This document shows, one piece after another, positions 8,823-18,426 of a DNA stretch of 64,000 nucleotides (positions within the stretch are counted from its first letter, which is position 1; each line of letters starts with the position of its first letter). The stretch comes from an uncultured Clostridia bacterium (GTDB lineage: Bacteria > Bacillota > Clostridia > Oscillospirales > Oscillospiraceae). The notes under the pieces are model-generated. The model made no database searches. It had not been told where the DNA came from and saw nothing but the letters and a program-made list of their open reading frames with translations. The translations under genes and the position numbers were made by a program. The DNA lies in NCBI GenBank assembly GCA_937890525.1, contig CALADI010000011.1:1-64000 (forward strand), given 5' to 3'.

Positions 8823-10133
8823 ATGAAAAAAGGCAGAGCCATTGCCCTGCTGCCCATTGGCGTATTCTTGACGATCTATTTAGGACTGGGGCTGTTATTT
8901 GAGTATGGATTGAAGATCCCCATGGGATTCTATAAGATCCCCATTGTGATCGCCTTCTTGGCGGCGATCCTGACTGCGTGCCTGCAAAACCGTTCCGTCA
9001 GCTTCGATCAGAAGCTGGAATGGATGGCACAGGGGGTAGGGGATAAGAATATCATCACGATGCTGCTGATCTTCATGACGGCGGGAGCCTTTGTGGGCGT
9101 GGTGGGGAATTCCTCTGCCCAGAGCGTGGCTTACTTCATGCTGTCGGTGATCGATGCCAAGTATGCCGTGGCGGTGCTGTTTGTGGTGGCTTGCTTCGTG
9201 TCCACCGCCATGGGTACTTCCGTTGGCACCATCACTCTGCTGACGCCCATCGCTGTGGAGGTCGCCCTGTCCTCGGAACTGAGCGTGGCGCTGTGCGTGG
9301 GCACCATCGTGGGCGGCGCCATGTTCGGGGACAATCTGTCCTTCATTTCCGATACCACCATTGCAGCCTGCAATGGTCAGGGATGCCCCATGCGGGATAA
9401 GTTCAAAGGCAACTTCTTCATTGCCCTGCCGGCGGCGCTGCTGACATTGGCGGTGATCCTTCTGCTGACCGGCACAGAGTCGGTGCAGTCGGTGGATCGT
9501 CCCTATGAGCTGATCCAGATCCTTCCTTATGTGCTGGTGCTGCTGGGGGGCATCGCCGGGATCAATGTATTCCTCGTGCTGTTGGCAGGCATCGTCTCCG
9601 GCTCGATCATCATGTTGGCTACGGGGAAGACCCAGATGACGGATCTTTTGAACAGCATGGGTTCCGGCGCTGGGGGAATGTTTGAAACTTGTATGGTGGC
9701 GGTTCTGGTGGCGGCGATGTGCGCCCTGATCCGCAACTACGGTGGCTTTGACGCCCTGCTGTACGGCATCCGCAGGCTGTTCCGGGGGAACCGGGGCGGT
9801 CAGCTTGGCATCGGTCTGCTGGTAGGCGCCATGGATGTGGCTACCGCCAACAATACCGTGGCCATCGTCATGGCAAACCCCATTGCCCGGGAGATGAGCG
9901 GGGAATACGGCATCAGCCCCCGGCGCAGCGCCTGCCTGCTGGATACCTTCTCCTGCATTTCTCAAGGGATCATTCCCTACGGCGCCCAGATGCTGGTGGC
10001 CATCACCGCTACGGCGGAGATGGGGGTGGCGCTGTCGGCCTTCGATATCATGGGATATCTGTTCTATCCCTACTTCCTTCTGGCCTGCTGTCTGGTGTCC
10101 ATTTTCCTGATCCGTGATAAGCGCAAGAAATGA
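8823..10133 (+). CDS. NhaC-family Na+/H+ antiporter-like transporter
   Basis: A 436-aa membrane protein with about 11-12 hydrophobic helices. The text MGTSVGTITLLTPIAVEVA and GGAMFGDNLSFISDTTIAA is characteristic of the NhaC/ion-transporter superfamily; the conserved GDNLSxISDTT stretch is the likely ion-binding core. It would exchange cytoplasmic Na+ for H+ or import an amino or organic acid, as some NhaC relatives do. It is monocistronic, with its own promoter before it and two terminators after it. The substrate is inferred from family only. Confidence 0.8.
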   Translation: MKKGRAIALLPIGVFLTIYLGLGLLFEYGLKIPMGFYKIPIVIAFLAAILTACLQNRSVSFDQKLEWMAQGVGDKNIITMLLIFMTAGAFVGVVGNSSAQSVAYFMLSVIDAKYAVAVLFVVACFVSTAMGTSVGTITLLTPIAVEVALSSELSVALCVGTIVGGAMFGDNLSFISDTTIAACNGQGCPMRDKFKGNFFIALPAALLTLAVILLLTGTESVQSVDRPYELIQILPYVLVLLGGIAGINVFLVLLAGIVSGSIIMLATGKTQMTDLLNSMGSGAGGMFETCMVAVLVAAMCALIRNYGGFDALLYGIRRLFRGNRGGQLGIGLLVGAMDVATANNTVAIVMANPIAREMSGEYGISPRRSACLLDTFSCISQGIIPYGAQMLVAITATAEMGVALSAFDIMGYLFYPYFLLACCLVSIFLIRDKRKK

Positions 10134-10135
10134 TC

Positions 10136-10167
10136 AACTCCCGCTCAGAATTTGCTGAGCGGGAGTT
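10136..10167 (+). terminator. Terminator after NhaC-type gene
   Basis: AACTCCCGCTCAG and its complement form a 13-bp stem that leads into TTCTCTGTCT. Confidence 0.75.
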
Positions 10168-10199
10168 TCTCTGTCTGAGGGCAGTTCCTATCGGTGCAA

Positions 10200-10234
10200 A
10201 AAACAGGCGATCCGATTTGCGGATCGCCTGTTTT
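10200..10234. terminator. Bidirectional terminator between convergent genes
   Basis: A 15-bp stem (AAAACAGGCGATCCG and complement) with A-rich and T-rich ends lies just past the stop of the pyrophosphatase gene on the other strand. Confidence 0.85.
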
Positions 10235-10242
10235 GTCTGATT

Positions 10243-11856
10243 TTAGCCCCAAAGGGCAGACAGGCTGGGAATGACCTGCTTTTTTCTGCTCATGACTCTG
10301 GGCAGGAATACGGTGTTGTCCTTGGGGGTCACATTGAATGCCTGACTGATGATCTCCTCGTCTCCCACGAACAGGAGCTGGGTACCTTCTTTCAGCACAT
10401 CCGTGAGCATCAGCAGCACCATGGAGAAATCCCGCTCCTGAGCAACCTTTCGCATCTCCGCAAGGAATTCCTCCTTCCGGGTCAGCAGCGCCGGGGAATC
10501 CACACAGGTGATCTGCGCCACCGCCAGATTGTATCCGGCAATGTGGAACTCCTTGTAGTCGGTGAACAGCAGATCTCTGGGGCTCTTGGCGTTCTGGGTG
10601 GCGGAGAAGATCTCCTTGCCCAGTTCATCCAGAGATACATTGGCAATGCGGGCCAGACGCTCTGCCATCCGGCGGTCCTTCTCGGTGCAGGTGGGGGACT
10701 TGAACATGACGGTATCGGAAACGATGGCCGCCGCCATCATCCCCGCCATCTTCTCCGAGGGCATCAGTCCACGCTCCTGGAACATACCGGCAATGATGGT
10801 GTTGGTGGAGCCAACCGGCTCGTTGCGTACATAGATGGGGTTGCCCGTCTGGATGTCCGCAAGGCGGTGATGGTCGATGATCTCCAGGATCTCCGCCTCC
10901 TCCAATCCGGGGACGGACTGGGCGGCTTCGTTGTGATCCACCAGAACCACCCGCTTGCGCCGGGGACGGAGCAGGTGCTGCCGGGTCAGGATGCCCACCA
11001 CACGCTCGTCGCTGTCCAGAATGGGGTAACAATGGGCATGGTGCTTGAGCACTTGCTCCCGCACATCGTCCACCCGATCCTCCAGGTGGAAGCAGGTGAG
11101 ATCCCGCTTCTGGCAGACCCGGCTCACCGGGGCGCTCTGGAAGATCAGCCGCAGCGCCCGGTAGGCGTCATAGGGGGTGACGATCACATTGGTGGTGCTC
11201 TCGATGTTGCGCAGGGCATCGGTGATCTCCGCCTGACACAGGATCAGGCAGTTGACATTCAGCTCCAGCGCCCGCTGGATCATGTCCGGCTGGTTGCCGC
11301 AGACCACGATGGACTCCTTGCGGTGGAACAGCAGATTCTCTCTGCTCTGGGGCAGGGCGATGGTCACTTCGCCCCAGACCATGTCGCTGTTGACCCCGGG
11401 ATCGTTGATGAGCTTGCCCTCCAGCACGGACAGCAGGTTGAATACCGGCACCGGCCGCAGGTAGGCGCTGGATACCAGCCCCATGTGGAAGCTGGCCACA
11501 TCGTCCAGCGACAGCATACCGTAGAGGGTGCCGTCCTCGTTGGCCACCGCCACCGAGGAGACATTCTTGTTGCTTTGCAGCACCGTCCATGCTCTGCCCA
11601 CCGTGACCCCGGCAGACAGAACAGGGGGAGTCTCGTAGGCCAGATCCTTGACCTGCGTGTACATATTGAAGATCCGTTTCGGCGGCTGGAATCCAAAGCG
11701 GTTCAGCACAAGCTGTGTTTCGTCGGAGACATGCCCCAGACAGGCAGCCTCATATTCCCGGTCGCCCAGCGCATTTCGCAGCGCCGTATAGGCCATGGCG
11801 GATACGATGGAGTCCGTGTCGGGATTTCGGTGTCCGGTTACATAAATGGGATCCAT
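10243..11856 (-). CDS. ppaC: Manganese-dependent inorganic pyrophosphatase with CBS/DRTGG regulatory insert
   Basis: A 537-aa DHH-family enzyme. Residues 9-15 (HRNPDTD) and the later DHH motif (EIIDHHRLADI) provide the Mn ligands; the C-terminal DHHA2 domain is at about 420-537. Between the two DHH parts lies a ~250-residue insert matching the CBS-DRTGG-CBS module of regulated clostridial pyrophosphatases, in which adenine nucleotides inhibit or activate. It hydrolyses PPi to phosphate, pulling biosynthesis forward. The start at ATG 11856 has AAGGAGAG before it; a longer N-terminal reading would run into the asparaginase gene. It is 41 bp downstream of that gene and probably cotranscribed with it. 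Confidence 0.9.
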   Translation of the reverse strand: MDPIYVTGHRNPDTDSIVSAMAYTALRNALGDREYEAACLGHVSDETQLVLNRFGFQPPKRIFNMYTQVKDLAYETPPVLSAGVTVGRAWTVLQSNKNVSSVAVANEDGTLYGMLSLDDVASFHMGLVSSAYLRPVPVFNLLSVLEGKLINDPGVNSDMVWGEVTIALPQSRENLLFHRKESIVVCGNQPDMIQRALELNVNCLILCQAEITDALRNIESTTNVIVTPYDAYRALRLIFQSAPVSRVCQKRDLTCFHLEDRVDDVREQVLKHHAHCYPILDSDERVVGILTRQHLLRPRRKRVVLVDHNEAAQSVPGLEEAEILEIIDHHRLADIQTGNPIYVRNEPVGSTNTIIAGMFQERGLMPSEKMAGMMAAAIVSDTVMFKSPTCTEKDRRMAERLARIANVSLDELGKEIFSATQNAKSPRDLLFTDYKEFHIAGYNLAVAQITCVDSPALLTRKEEFLAEMRKVAQERDFSMVLLMLTDVLKEGTQLLFVGDEEIISQAFNVTPKDNTVFLPRVMSRKKQVIPSLSALWG

Positions 11857-11897
11857 AGATTCTCTCCTTCCCGTATTGTAGGATAATTTCGTAATTT

Positions 11898-12893
11898 TTA
11901 CAGGGTGATCTCCCCTGCCAGATTTCTGTGGAACAGCTCCTCGATCTGCCGGGGAGACATCTGCTGCCCCAGCGCCCACATCAGTTTGGTCAATGCGGCT
12001 TCGGAGGTCATGTCCCGCCCTTGGATCACACCCAGATCCAGCAGCTTTTTGCCCACCTGATAGACCTGAAGGTCTGACGAGTCATACAGGCATTGGGTGG
12101 TGACCACCACGCTGATGCCCCGCTGTACGGCGGTCTGGATGCCTTCCAAGCCCTGATTCAGCACATTCATGCCCCCAAGTCCGAAGGCCTCGATGACGAT
12201 GCCCTTGTATCCCAGATCCGCCAAGATCCCGAAGATGACGGGATCCAGACCGGGGGTCAGCTTCAGCAGGAACACATTGGAGCTGATCTGAGGCTTCAGG
12301 GCGGGGGCGCCCCCTGCGGGGGGGAGTCCTTGGGGATTGATGACCAGCCCCAGATTGCTCACCCGGGCGGCATAGCGGGCGTTGACGCTCTCAAAGGCGG
12401 AGAAGCCGGAAGCCCGAACTTTCACCGCCCGGCAGCCCAGCATCACCTTCCGGTCAAAGGCCAAATACACCCCGGGATGCCCGGCAGAAGCCATGGCAAA
12501 GGCAGTGCGCAGATTGTCCGGACCGTCCGACAGCACATCCGCCAGCGGAAGCTGGGAGCCGGTCAGCACCACAGGACGGTCGATCCCCGGCAGCATATAG
12601 GTCAGCGCCGAAGCGGTGTACGCCATGGTGTCCGTGCCGTGGGAGATCACGATGCCGTCGTAGTCCAGCCTGCGCTCGAATACCCGACGGGCGATCTCCT
12701 GCCATTCCACCGGGCGGATGTTGGACGAATCCAGACACATCAGATCCTCCACCGTGATATCGTAATATCCCCGAAGCTGGTTCATCTGCTGAGCCATGAC
12801 ATCGGAGCGGTGGGGCTCCAGCCCTTCGCCGCCGGGCAGAGATGCGATGGTGCCGCCGGTGGTCAGCAGCAGGATGCTCTTTCTTGATTCCAT
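11898..12893 (-). CDS. ansA: L-asparaginase, type I (cytoplasmic)
   Basis: A 331-aa asparaginase/glutaminase-fold enzyme. The first catalytic Thr is in the motif LLLTTGGTIAS (residues 8-18) and the second triad is in SHGTDTMAYTAS. There is no signal peptide, so it is the cytoplasmic housekeeping form converting asparagine to aspartate and ammonia. ATG 12893 has GGGAGG 7 nt upstream and a 17-bp-spaced TTGCTA/TATAAT promoter. It is first in a likely two-gene unit with the pyrophosphatase. Confidence 0.9.
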   Translation of the reverse strand: MESRKSILLLTTGGTIASLPGGEGLEPHRSDVMAQQMNQLRGYYDITVEDLMCLDSSNIRPVEWQEIARRVFERRLDYDGIVISHGTDTMAYTASALTYMLPGIDRPVVLTGSQLPLADVLSDGPDNLRTAFAMASAGHPGVYLAFDRKVMLGCRAVKVRASGFSAFESVNARYAARVSNLGLVINPQGLPPAGGAPALKPQISSNVFLLKLTPGLDPVIFGILADLGYKGIVIEAFGLGGMNVLNQGLEGIQTAVQRGISVVVTTQCLYDSSDLQVYQVGKKLLDLGVIQGRDMTSEAALTKLMWALGQQMSPRQIEELFHRNLAGEITL

Positions 12894-12922
12894 GGGTGTC
12901 CTCCCGCATATGTGATAACGAT

Positions 12923-12951
12923 ATTATAGTCTTTCGTGCCGATAATAGCAA
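12923..12951 (-). promoter_or_regulatory. Promoter of asparaginase-pyrophosphatase unit
   Basis: Minus-strand TTGCTA (12951-12946), 17-bp spacer, TATAAT (12928-12923). Confidence 0.75.
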
Positions 12952-12982
12952 GAAAAATGTTTAATCGGATACATAGCCCCGG

Positions 12983-13011
12983 TTGCATTTATCCTCGGAA
13001 TGCGCTACAAT
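12983..13011 (+). promoter_or_regulatory. Promoter of galE
   Basis: TTGCAT (12983-12988), 17-bp spacer, TACAAT (13006-13011), divergent from the asparaginase promoter. Confidence 0.75.
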
Positions 13012-13059
13012 GGAACTGTAAAAATTGGGCATCGCCCTGTATTATAGGAGGTCTCTTCC

Positions 13060-14076
13060 ATGAATGTACTGGTTACCGGCGGCGCCGGTTATATCGGCTC
13101 CCACACCTGTCTGGAGCTGCTCAATACCGGATATGATGTGATCGTCATTGACAATCTCTGCAACTCCAATCCCAAGAGCCTGGAGCGGGTCAAGGCCCTC
13201 ACCGGCAAGGATATCAAGTTCTATGAGGGTGATGTCCGGGACGAAGCACTGCTTCGCAAGATCTTCACCGAAAATGAGATCGGCTGCGTCATCCACTTTG
13301 CCGGTCTGAAGGCGGTGGGCGAGTCCGTCGCCAAGCCCTTGGAGTACTACGACAACAACCTGAACTCCTCTCTGGTGCTGACCAAGGTCATGCGGGAGTT
13401 CAAGAAGCAGAATCTCATCTTCTCCTCCTCCGCTACGGTGTACACCGCCGACAACGAGATGCCCCTGCGGGAGACCAGCCGCACCGGCTACTGCACCAAC
13501 CCCTATGGCTGGACCAAGTATATGTCCGAGCAGATCTTCATGGGTCTGGCCCATGCCGATCCCGATTGGAGCATCTGCCTGCTGCGCTACTTCAACCCCA
13601 TCGGCGCCCACGAGAGCGGCATGATCGGTGAGGATCCCAGAGGCATCCCCAATAATCTGATGCCCTACATCACACAGGTCGCCATCGGCCGCCGGGAGCG
13701 CCTGAGCGTCTACGGCAACGACTACGACACCCACGACGGCACCGGCGTGCGGGATTACATCCATGTGGTGGATCTGGCCAAGGGTCATGTGGCGGCTGTC
13801 AAGTATGTCACCGAGCACACCGGCTGTGAGGTGTTCAATCTGGGCACCGGCACGGGCTACAGCGTGCTGGATATGGTCCACGCATTCGTGGAAGCCAACG
13901 GCGTGGATGTGCCCTATGTGATCACCGACCGCCGTCCCGGCGATATCGCCACCTGCTACGCAGACCCTGCCAAGAGCGCCGAGAAGCTGGGCTGGAAGGC
14001 CGAGCACACCCTGCAGGATATGTGCCGGGACTCTTGGAACTGGCAGTCCAAGAACCCTCAGGGCTACGGCGAGTGA
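13060..14076 (+). CDS. galE: UDP-glucose 4-epimerase
   Basis: A 338-aa short-chain dehydrogenase-type epimerase. The NAD-binding GGAGYIGSH is at residues 7-15, the catalytic Ser is in SSSATVY, and the YGWTK motif supplies the YxxxK pair. Length and spacing match bacterial GalE. It interconverts UDP-glucose and UDP-galactose for galactose use and cell-surface glycan synthesis, and fits with the nearby phosphoglucomutase and GH2 enzyme. AGGAGG lies 7-8 nt before the ATG. It is monocistronic. Confidence 0.93.
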   Translation: MNVLVTGGAGYIGSHTCLELLNTGYDVIVIDNLCNSNPKSLERVKALTGKDIKFYEGDVRDEALLRKIFTENEIGCVIHFAGLKAVGESVAKPLEYYDNNLNSSLVLTKVMREFKKQNLIFSSSATVYTADNEMPLRETSRTGYCTNPYGWTKYMSEQIFMGLAHADPDWSICLLRYFNPIGAHESGMIGEDPRGIPNNLMPYITQVAIGRRERLSVYGNDYDTHDGTGVRDYIHVVDLAKGHVAAVKYVTEHTGCEVFNLGTGTGYSVLDMVHAFVEANGVDVPYVITDRRPGDIATCYADPAKSAEKLGWKAEHTLQDMCRDSWNWQSKNPQGYGE

Positions 14077-14107
14077 TCTGCCGGAACTAGGAATACAATA
14101 CGCCATG

Positions 14108-14144
14108 ATCCGACCTGCGGCGCAAGCTGTGGGTCGGATTTTTT
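14108..14144 (+). terminator. Terminator after galE
   Basis: ATCCGACC/GGTCGGAT stem with a partly paired 16-nt loop, followed by T6. Confidence 0.8.
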
Positions 14145-14185
14145 GCCATATCTGCCAGCGGGGTAAAATATATGCACCATCGCTA

Positions 14186-14214
14186 TTGTATGGCAGGGGG
14201 AGAAATGGTATAAT
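14186..14214 (+). promoter_or_regulatory. Promoter of uvrA
   Basis: TTGTAT (14186-14191), 17-bp spacer, TATAAT (14209-14214). The ~150 bp from here to the ATG hold a small CCGGC-type hairpin and no clear SOS (LexA) box that I could see. Confidence 0.6.
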
Positions 14215-14362
14215 AACCACAAAGAAGTTATGATACCGCCCAAACTGCCACTTCCCCCTCCGGCCTTGCCGGAAACCGGGAAATATGGCGATATTATGCC
14301 GTTTTGCCTTGGCTTCATGGCATGAAAATTACGAAATTCCATTGATTCAGCGAGGATACAAC

Positions 14363-17188
14363 ATGAACGAGAACATCCGAGTAAAGGGTGCCAGAGAGAA
14401 CAATCTGAAAAATGTGGATCTGACCATTCCCAGAGATAAGCTGGTGGTATTCACCGGGCTGTCCGGTTCCGGCAAGTCCAGTCTGGCCTTCGACACCATC
14501 TACGCCGAGGGACAGCGGCGCTATGTGGAGGGCCTGTCCAGCTACGCCCGCCAGTTCTTGGGGCAGATGGACAAGCCGGATGTGGATGCCATCGAGGGAC
14601 TGTCCCCCGCCATCTCCATCGACCAAAAGACCACCAGCAAGAATCCCCGGTCTACGGTGGGCACCGTCACGGAGATCTATGACTACCTGCGTCTGCTGTG
14701 GGCACGGGTGGGCATTCCCCATTGCCCCAAGTGCGGCAAGGAGATCAGCCGCCAGACCATCGACCAGATCGTGGATCGGGTGGAGCTGCTGGGCAACGGA
14801 ACCCGGCTGCTGGTGCTGTCCCCGGTGATCCGGGGGAAAAAGGGCGAGCATGTGAAGGTCTTTGAAGACGCCAGAAAAGGCGGCTTTGCCCGGGTGCGGG
14901 TGGACGGGATCCTGTACGACCTGAACGAGGAGATCAAGTGCGAAAAGAATAAGAAGCACACCATCGAGCTGGTGGTGGACCGTCTGGTGCTGAAGGACGG
15001 GCTGCGCCGCAGACTGACCGACTCCATCGAGACGGCCTGCGCCCATTCCGGGGGACTGGTGAACATCGAACTGGCAGATGGGGGAGAGGAACTGACCTTC
15101 TCTCAGAACTACGCCTGCGATGACTGCGGCATCAGTCTGACAGAACTGGAACCCAGAATGTTCTCTTTCAACAATCCGGCGGGGGCGTGCCCTGCCTGTA
15201 CGGGATTGGGATTTCAGTTGATTGCAGATCCGGATCTGGTGATCCCGGACAAGAGCAAGTCCATCTTCGACGGCGCCATTCAGGTGTCCGGCTGGAACAG
15301 CGCCCGGACGGACTCCATCTTCCGGATGTATTTTGAAGCGCTGGCGCAGAAATACCACTTTTCCCTCACCGTCCCTGTGGAAGAACTGCCCAAGGAAGCG
15401 CTGGATGTGATCTTCTACGGCACGGGGACGGAGAAGCTGCGGATGACCTACAACCGGGGCAACGGCATGGGAGTGCTGGAGCAGCCCTTTGAGGGTATTT
15501 TGAACAACATTGCCCGCCGGTACCGGGAGACTCAGTCCGACTCTGCCCGGAAGGAGCTGGAGGAGTGTATGTCCAGCGCCCCCTGCCCCCATTGCCATGG
15601 AGAGCGGCTTTCCGACATGGCACGAGCCGTCACCGTGGGGGGCATCGGCATCATGGACTTCTGCCACATGAGCGTGAAAGAAGCTCTGAAATTTGTGGAC
15701 GGCCTGCATTTGGAGGGGAACATGGCCATGGTGGCCGCCCAGATCATTCGGGAGATCCGCTCCCGACTGCAATTTCTGTCGGATGTGGGCTTGCAGTATT
15801 TGACATTGTCCCGTGCCTCCGGCACGCTGTCCGGCGGTGAGAGCCAGCGGATCCGTCTGGCGACCCAGATCGGATCGTCCCTGATGGGGGTGCTGTATAT
15901 TCTGGACGAGCCTTCCATCGGCCTGCACCAGCGGGACAATGACAAGCTGCTGCAAACCCTGAAAAATCTGCGGGATCTGGGCAATACCCTGATTGTGGTG
16001 GAGCACGACGAGGATACCATGCGGGCAGCGGACTACATTGTGGATGTAGGTCCGGGTGCAGGCAGCCACGGCGGTGAGATCGTGGTCAGCGGTACCTTGG
16101 AGGATGTGCTCAGCTGCAAGGAATCCGTCACCGGGCAGTACCTGTCCGGGGCAAAGAAGATCCCGGTGCCGGCGGAGCGCCGCCCGGGCAACGGCAAGTT
16201 CCTTGGCGTTCTGGGTGCAGAGGAAAACAACCTGAAGCAGATCGATGTGCAGATCCCGCTGGGCACCTTCACCTGCGTTACCGGCGTGTCCGGCTCGGGA
16301 AAATCCAGCCTTGTGAATCAGGTGCTCAACCGCACCTTGGCGGCGAAGCTGAATCATGCGAGAACGCGACCGGGAAAGTGCCGCCAGATCACGGGTTTAG
16401 AGCATCTGGACAAGGTCATCGACATCGACCAAAGCCCCATCGGGCGGACGCCCCGCTCCAATCCCGCCACCTATACCGGTCTGTTCAACGACATTCGGGA
16501 GCTGTTCGCCTCCACCTCGGACGCTAAGATCCGAGGCTACGGACCGGGGCGGTTCAGCTTCAATGTGAAGGGCGGACGATGCGAAGCCTGCTCCGGCGAC
16601 GGACTGGTGAAGATCGAGATGCATTTTCTGGCGGATGTGTATGTGCCCTGTGAGGTCTGCCGGGGCAGACGGTACAACCGGGAGACTCTGGAGGTCAAGT
16701 ACAAGGGCAAGGACATCGCTCAAGTGCTGGACATGACGGCGGAGGAAGCGCTGGAATTCTTCAGCAGCATCCCCCGGATCCGTAAAAAGGTGCAGACCTT
16801 GGTGGATGTGGGATTGGGCTATGTGAAGCTGGGGCAGTCCTCCACCACTTTGTCCGGCGGTGAAGCCCAGCGGGTGAAGCTGGCTACGGAGCTGGCACGC
16901 ACCTCCACCGGCAGGACCATCTATGTGCTGGATGAGCCCACCACGGGACTCCATGCGGCGGATGTGCACCGGCTCATTGAGGTGCTGCAAAAGCTGGTGG
17001 ACAGCGGCAACACAGTTCTGGTGATCGAGCACAATCTGGATGTCATCAAAACCGCCGACCATATCATCGATCTCGGCCCGGAGGGCGGAGACGGCGGCGG
17101 AAGCATCGTGGCACAGGGGACACCGGAGCAGGTGGCTCAGGTGGAAGCCAGCTATACGGGGCAGTATCTGCGCCACTATTTGACCTAA
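14363..17188 (+). CDS. uvrA: Excinuclease ABC subunit A
   Basis: A 941-aa tandem ABC ATPase. The first Walker A is GLSGSGKSS and the second is GVSGSGKSS near residue 640. The zinc modules CPKCGKEIS, CPHCHGERL and the C-terminal CEACSGDG...CEVCRGRRY are visible, as are two LSGGE signatures. With UvrB it scans DNA for bulky damage. ATG 14363 was chosen because it begins the conserved MNENIRVKGARENNLKN text and gives the family's usual length; the more upstream in-frame ATG is unsupported. uvrB lies 2 kb downstream as a separate unit. Confidence 0.95.
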   Translation: MNENIRVKGARENNLKNVDLTIPRDKLVVFTGLSGSGKSSLAFDTIYAEGQRRYVEGLSSYARQFLGQMDKPDVDAIEGLSPAISIDQKTTSKNPRSTVGTVTEIYDYLRLLWARVGIPHCPKCGKEISRQTIDQIVDRVELLGNGTRLLVLSPVIRGKKGEHVKVFEDARKGGFARVRVDGILYDLNEEIKCEKNKKHTIELVVDRLVLKDGLRRRLTDSIETACAHSGGLVNIELADGGEELTFSQNYACDDCGISLTELEPRMFSFNNPAGACPACTGLGFQLIADPDLVIPDKSKSIFDGAIQVSGWNSARTDSIFRMYFEALAQKYHFSLTVPVEELPKEALDVIFYGTGTEKLRMTYNRGNGMGVLEQPFEGILNNIARRYRETQSDSARKELEECMSSAPCPHCHGERLSDMARAVTVGGIGIMDFCHMSVKEALKFVDGLHLEGNMAMVAAQIIREIRSRLQFLSDVGLQYLTLSRASGTLSGGESQRIRLATQIGSSLMGVLYILDEPSIGLHQRDNDKLLQTLKNLRDLGNTLIVVEHDEDTMRAADYIVDVGPGAGSHGGEIVVSGTLEDVLSCKESVTGQYLSGAKKIPVPAERRPGNGKFLGVLGAEENNLKQIDVQIPLGTFTCVTGVSGSGKSSLVNQVLNRTLAAKLNHARTRPGKCRQITGLEHLDKVIDIDQSPIGRTPRSNPATYTGLFNDIRELFASTSDAKIRGYGPGRFSFNVKGGRCEACSGDGLVKIEMHFLADVYVPCEVCRGRRYNRETLEVKYKGKDIAQVLDMTAEEALEFFSSIPRIRKKVQTLVDVGLGYVKLGQSSTTLSGGEAQRVKLATELARTSTGRTIYVLDEPTTGLHAADVHRLIEVLQKLVDSGNTVLVIEHNLDVIKTADHIIDLGPEGGDGGGSIVAQGTPEQVAQVEASYTGQYLRHYLT

Positions 17189-17196
17189 AAATAAAA

Positions 17197-17224
17197 ATCG
17201 TGCCATGGATCTCCATGGCACGAT
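17197..17224 (-). terminator. Terminator of the kinase-like gene
   Basis: A 12-bp perfect stem ATCGTGCCATGG with an AGAT loop. The T-rich tail is on the minus-strand side, so it serves the gene ending at 17228 and can also stop uvrA read-through. Confidence 0.75.
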
Positions 17225-17227
17225 GGG

Positions 17228-18283
17228 CTATTTATTTCGATACAGATCGTAGGGCAGGGAGTCGGAAAGCTCCACAAGGGCGTGGTTGCGCTCCCCGGCA
17301 TAATCGATGCGGATGATGGGGCTTTTCACCTCGGACAGATCCTGCCGGATGGGCAGGCTGACGGTGATACGGGTTCCGGAATCGCCGGAGCGCTCCAGCA
17401 GAACGGTGCCTCCGTGGTCAAGGACGGTGCTGCGCACCAGTGTCAGCCCCAGACCAAGACCGTGCCGGCCGTCCTCGATCCCCGGCTCCCGGAGGAACCG
17501 CCCGAAGGGATCGGCGGAGGTGGCGCGATCCAGCCCGTGACCGGAATCGCTGACGGTGAGGTAGAGGGTATTGCCACGCCGGGTCAGCCGTGCCCGGATC
17601 ACGCCGCCGGGGTCGGTATATTTCAGCGAATTGGAAAGAATGTTGTAGATGCACCGCTCCAAGCGCTGGCTGTCCACCAGAGAATATACGCTGGCTGGAA
17701 AATCGGCATATTCCAGGGTTACGCCGGCGGCGGCGCAGTATTCCGACGCTTGGGCAAAGACCTCCTGCACCACGGCGGGCACATCCCGCAGCTCCATCCG
17801 GGGCTGGGAGCGGGAGCCGGCGTCGGACATATTGCTCACCATCCGCAGGATCTGGTACAGCCCCCGGTTCATCCGGGCAAGCATCTCGCTGGAGTGCTCG
17901 TCGGCTTCCAGAGTTTCGGGCAGATGATCGGAGATCATCATGATCCGGTTCAGGGGTTCGCGCAGCTCCTGAGCGGCAAGGGCCAGGGTGCGCAGCTGAT
18001 CGGCTGTGCCGCAGTTCAGAGAGAAGATGTGCCGGTCACCCACAGCGCTGACGGAACTGTCGTAGCACACACCGTTGATGGTGAGGCACAGATACAGGCA
18101 GCCCTGACGAAATGCGGCATATTCCTCGCTGCCGACGCTGATCAGCGGTGCCACCGGCGAGCCAAGGGGAACCAGTCGGGATTGGGCAGCGGAATTTGCA
18201 GATATGATCCGCCCGCCCAAAACACAGAATGCGGGACGATCCATCAACTCCAACATATGGTTGATTTTGGTCTGGGTGTCCAT
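17228..18283 (-). CDS. Histidine-kinase-like protein lacking the phospho-acceptor His
   Basis: 351 aa. A PAS-like N-terminal part (residues about 1-95) is followed by a HisKA-type helix pair and a HATPase_c domain with N box (CIYNILSNSLKYTD), G1 (DSGHGLD) and G2 (HGLGLGLTLV). The H box reads AAQELREPLNRI: the expected His is Gln105 (codon at 17969-17971). No transmembrane segment is visible, so it is cytoplasmic. No response regulator gene is adjacent. It may be a pseudokinase, a sensor acting by ATP binding, or one that uses another acceptor residue. ATG 18283 is preceded by GAGGAGGG; the longer upstream reading is not supported. Confidence 0.75.
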   Translation of the reverse strand: MDTQTKINHMLELMDRPAFCVLGGRIISANSAAQSRLVPLGSPVAPLISVGSEEYAAFRQGCLYLCLTINGVCYDSSVSAVGDRHIFSLNCGTADQLRTLALAAQELREPLNRIMMISDHLPETLEADEHSSEMLARMNRGLYQILRMVSNMSDAGSRSQPRMELRDVPAVVQEVFAQASEYCAAAGVTLEYADFPASVYSLVDSQRLERCIYNILSNSLKYTDPGGVIRARLTRRGNTLYLTVSDSGHGLDRATSADPFGRFLREPGIEDGRHGLGLGLTLVRSTVLDHGGTVLLERSGDSGTRITVSLPIRQDLSEVKSPIIRIDYAGERNHALVELSDSLPYDLYRNK

Positions 18284-18426
18284 GATATTCCCTCCTCTGG
18301 CATTAGTATGTGCCGGTTCTGCGTAGAATTTCCAACGATAAAACGGGAAATGTTGACCATTCATTATCCCCTATACTACATGATTCTTCAAAAAAATTCA
18401 AGAAAAATAAAAACTGTGGAGGAAAA

